Positions 63,897-64,000 of a stretch of 64,000 nucleotides of DNA are shown one piece after another; within the stretch, counting starts at the first letter, position 1, and each line of letters starts with the position of its first letter. Both the position numbers and the translations under genes were made by a program. The notes beneath the pieces were generated by a model. It saw only the letters and a program-made list of their open reading frames with translations, was not told the origin of the DNA and did not search any database. This stretch comes from Tateyamaria omphalii (GTDB lineage Bacteria; Pseudomonadota; Alphaproteobacteria; Rhodobacterales; Rhodobacteraceae): assembly GCF_014651375.1 (NCBI RefSeq), contig NZ_BMWT01000002.1, positions 67,477 to 131,476 of the forward strand, given 5' to 3'.

Positions 63897-64000
63897 ATGG
63901 CAGGGTCCGTCAACAAGGTCATTCTGATCGGCAATCTGGGGCGTGACCCCGAGGTGCGGACATTCCAGAATGGTGGCAAGGTGTGCAACCTGCGCATCGC
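63897..64000 (+). CDS. ssb: Single-stranded DNA-binding protein (start only)
   Basis: The first 34 codons of ssb, cut by the window end. The encoded N-terminus reads [20 protein letters not shown] and then continues [15 protein letters not shown], the standard OB-fold opening of bacterial SSB. AAGGGG lies 6 bases before the ATG. SSB coats single-stranded DNA during replication and repair and contacts HolC, encoded earlier in the window. In many alphaproteobacteria uvrA is next to ssb; I see only the transglycosylase here. Confidence 0.93.
   Translation, partial: MAGSVNKVILIGNLGRDPEVRTFQNGGKVCNLRI

Overview
The window looks like ordinary chromosome from a marine, Roseobacter-group alphaproteobacterium (Rhodobacteraceae or a close relative). 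The base composition is GC-rich. Gene orders typical of this group are intact: pepA/holC divergent from lptF-lptG-lptD-surA-pdxA-rsmA, and pyrH-frr-uppS-cdsA-dxr-rseP-bamA-skp-fabZ-lpxA-lpxI-lpxB. DUF4167, LpxI instead of LpxH, and a Fur/Mur-type regulator fit the same group. I see no insertion sequence, prophage, CRISPR array, rRNA gene or origin.

Layout. 1-8.2 kb: a porin, two tRNA genes (CAT and Asn-GTT), a hotdog thioesterase, an EnvZ-like sensor kinase without a partner regulator, a metallo-beta-lactamase-fold hydrolase, a RidA-like protein, a class IV aminotransferase, a VOC protein, an aldose epimerase and a TfoX C-terminal-domain protein. 8.2-13.4 kb: ndk, a Bcr/CflA-type efflux pump, an ABC-F ATPase, MarC and a membrane-tethered retropepsin-like protease. 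13.4-22.9 kb: pepA-holC on one strand, and on the other the LPS-export operon, whose genes overlap by four bases or nearly abut. 22.9-30.3 kb: DUF4167, prfA-prmC, a small secreted protein that looks leaderless, DUF1499, a three-gene hydrolase operon (M20 amidohydrolase plus two ureohydrolases) and mazG. 30.3-43.5 kb: mixed metabolic and transport genes, including selO, a DEAD-box helicase, fur/mur, eno, anmK and tyrS. 43.5-55.7 kb: the envelope-biogenesis and lipid A cluster on the minus strand, carrying an unlisted 41-codon membrane-protein gene and an uppS gene with no canonical start codon. 55.7-64 kb: miaA, an AraC-type regulator, an oligopeptide-type ABC transporter without a binding protein, an unknown four-helix membrane protein, a lytic transglycosylase and the start of ssb.

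How it fits together. Two large blocks serve the outer membrane. LptF/LptG/LptD export LPS and SurA, Skp and BamA fold outer-membrane proteins. LpxA/LpxI/LpxB with FabZ make lipid A, UppS, Dxr and CdsA supply lipid precursors, and RseP handles membrane-stress proteolysis. The rest is mainly translation (prfA, prmC, frr, rsmA, miaA, tyrS, two tRNAs), nucleotide metabolism (ndk, pyrH, mazG, nucleoside hydrolase) and nitrogen or amine catabolism.

I found no complete new system of the defence-island kind. The best leads are small: an apparent AUC start on uppS, the 41-codon gene between rseP and bamA, a two-site direct repeat next to the araC-type gene, an operator-like palindrome before eno, the M20/agmatinase/guanidinobutyrase-like operon, and two diverged copies of one intergenic palindromic repeat. 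No database or folding program was available. Family names rest on motifs and recalled family sequences, and start sites on visible Shine-Dalgarno matches.
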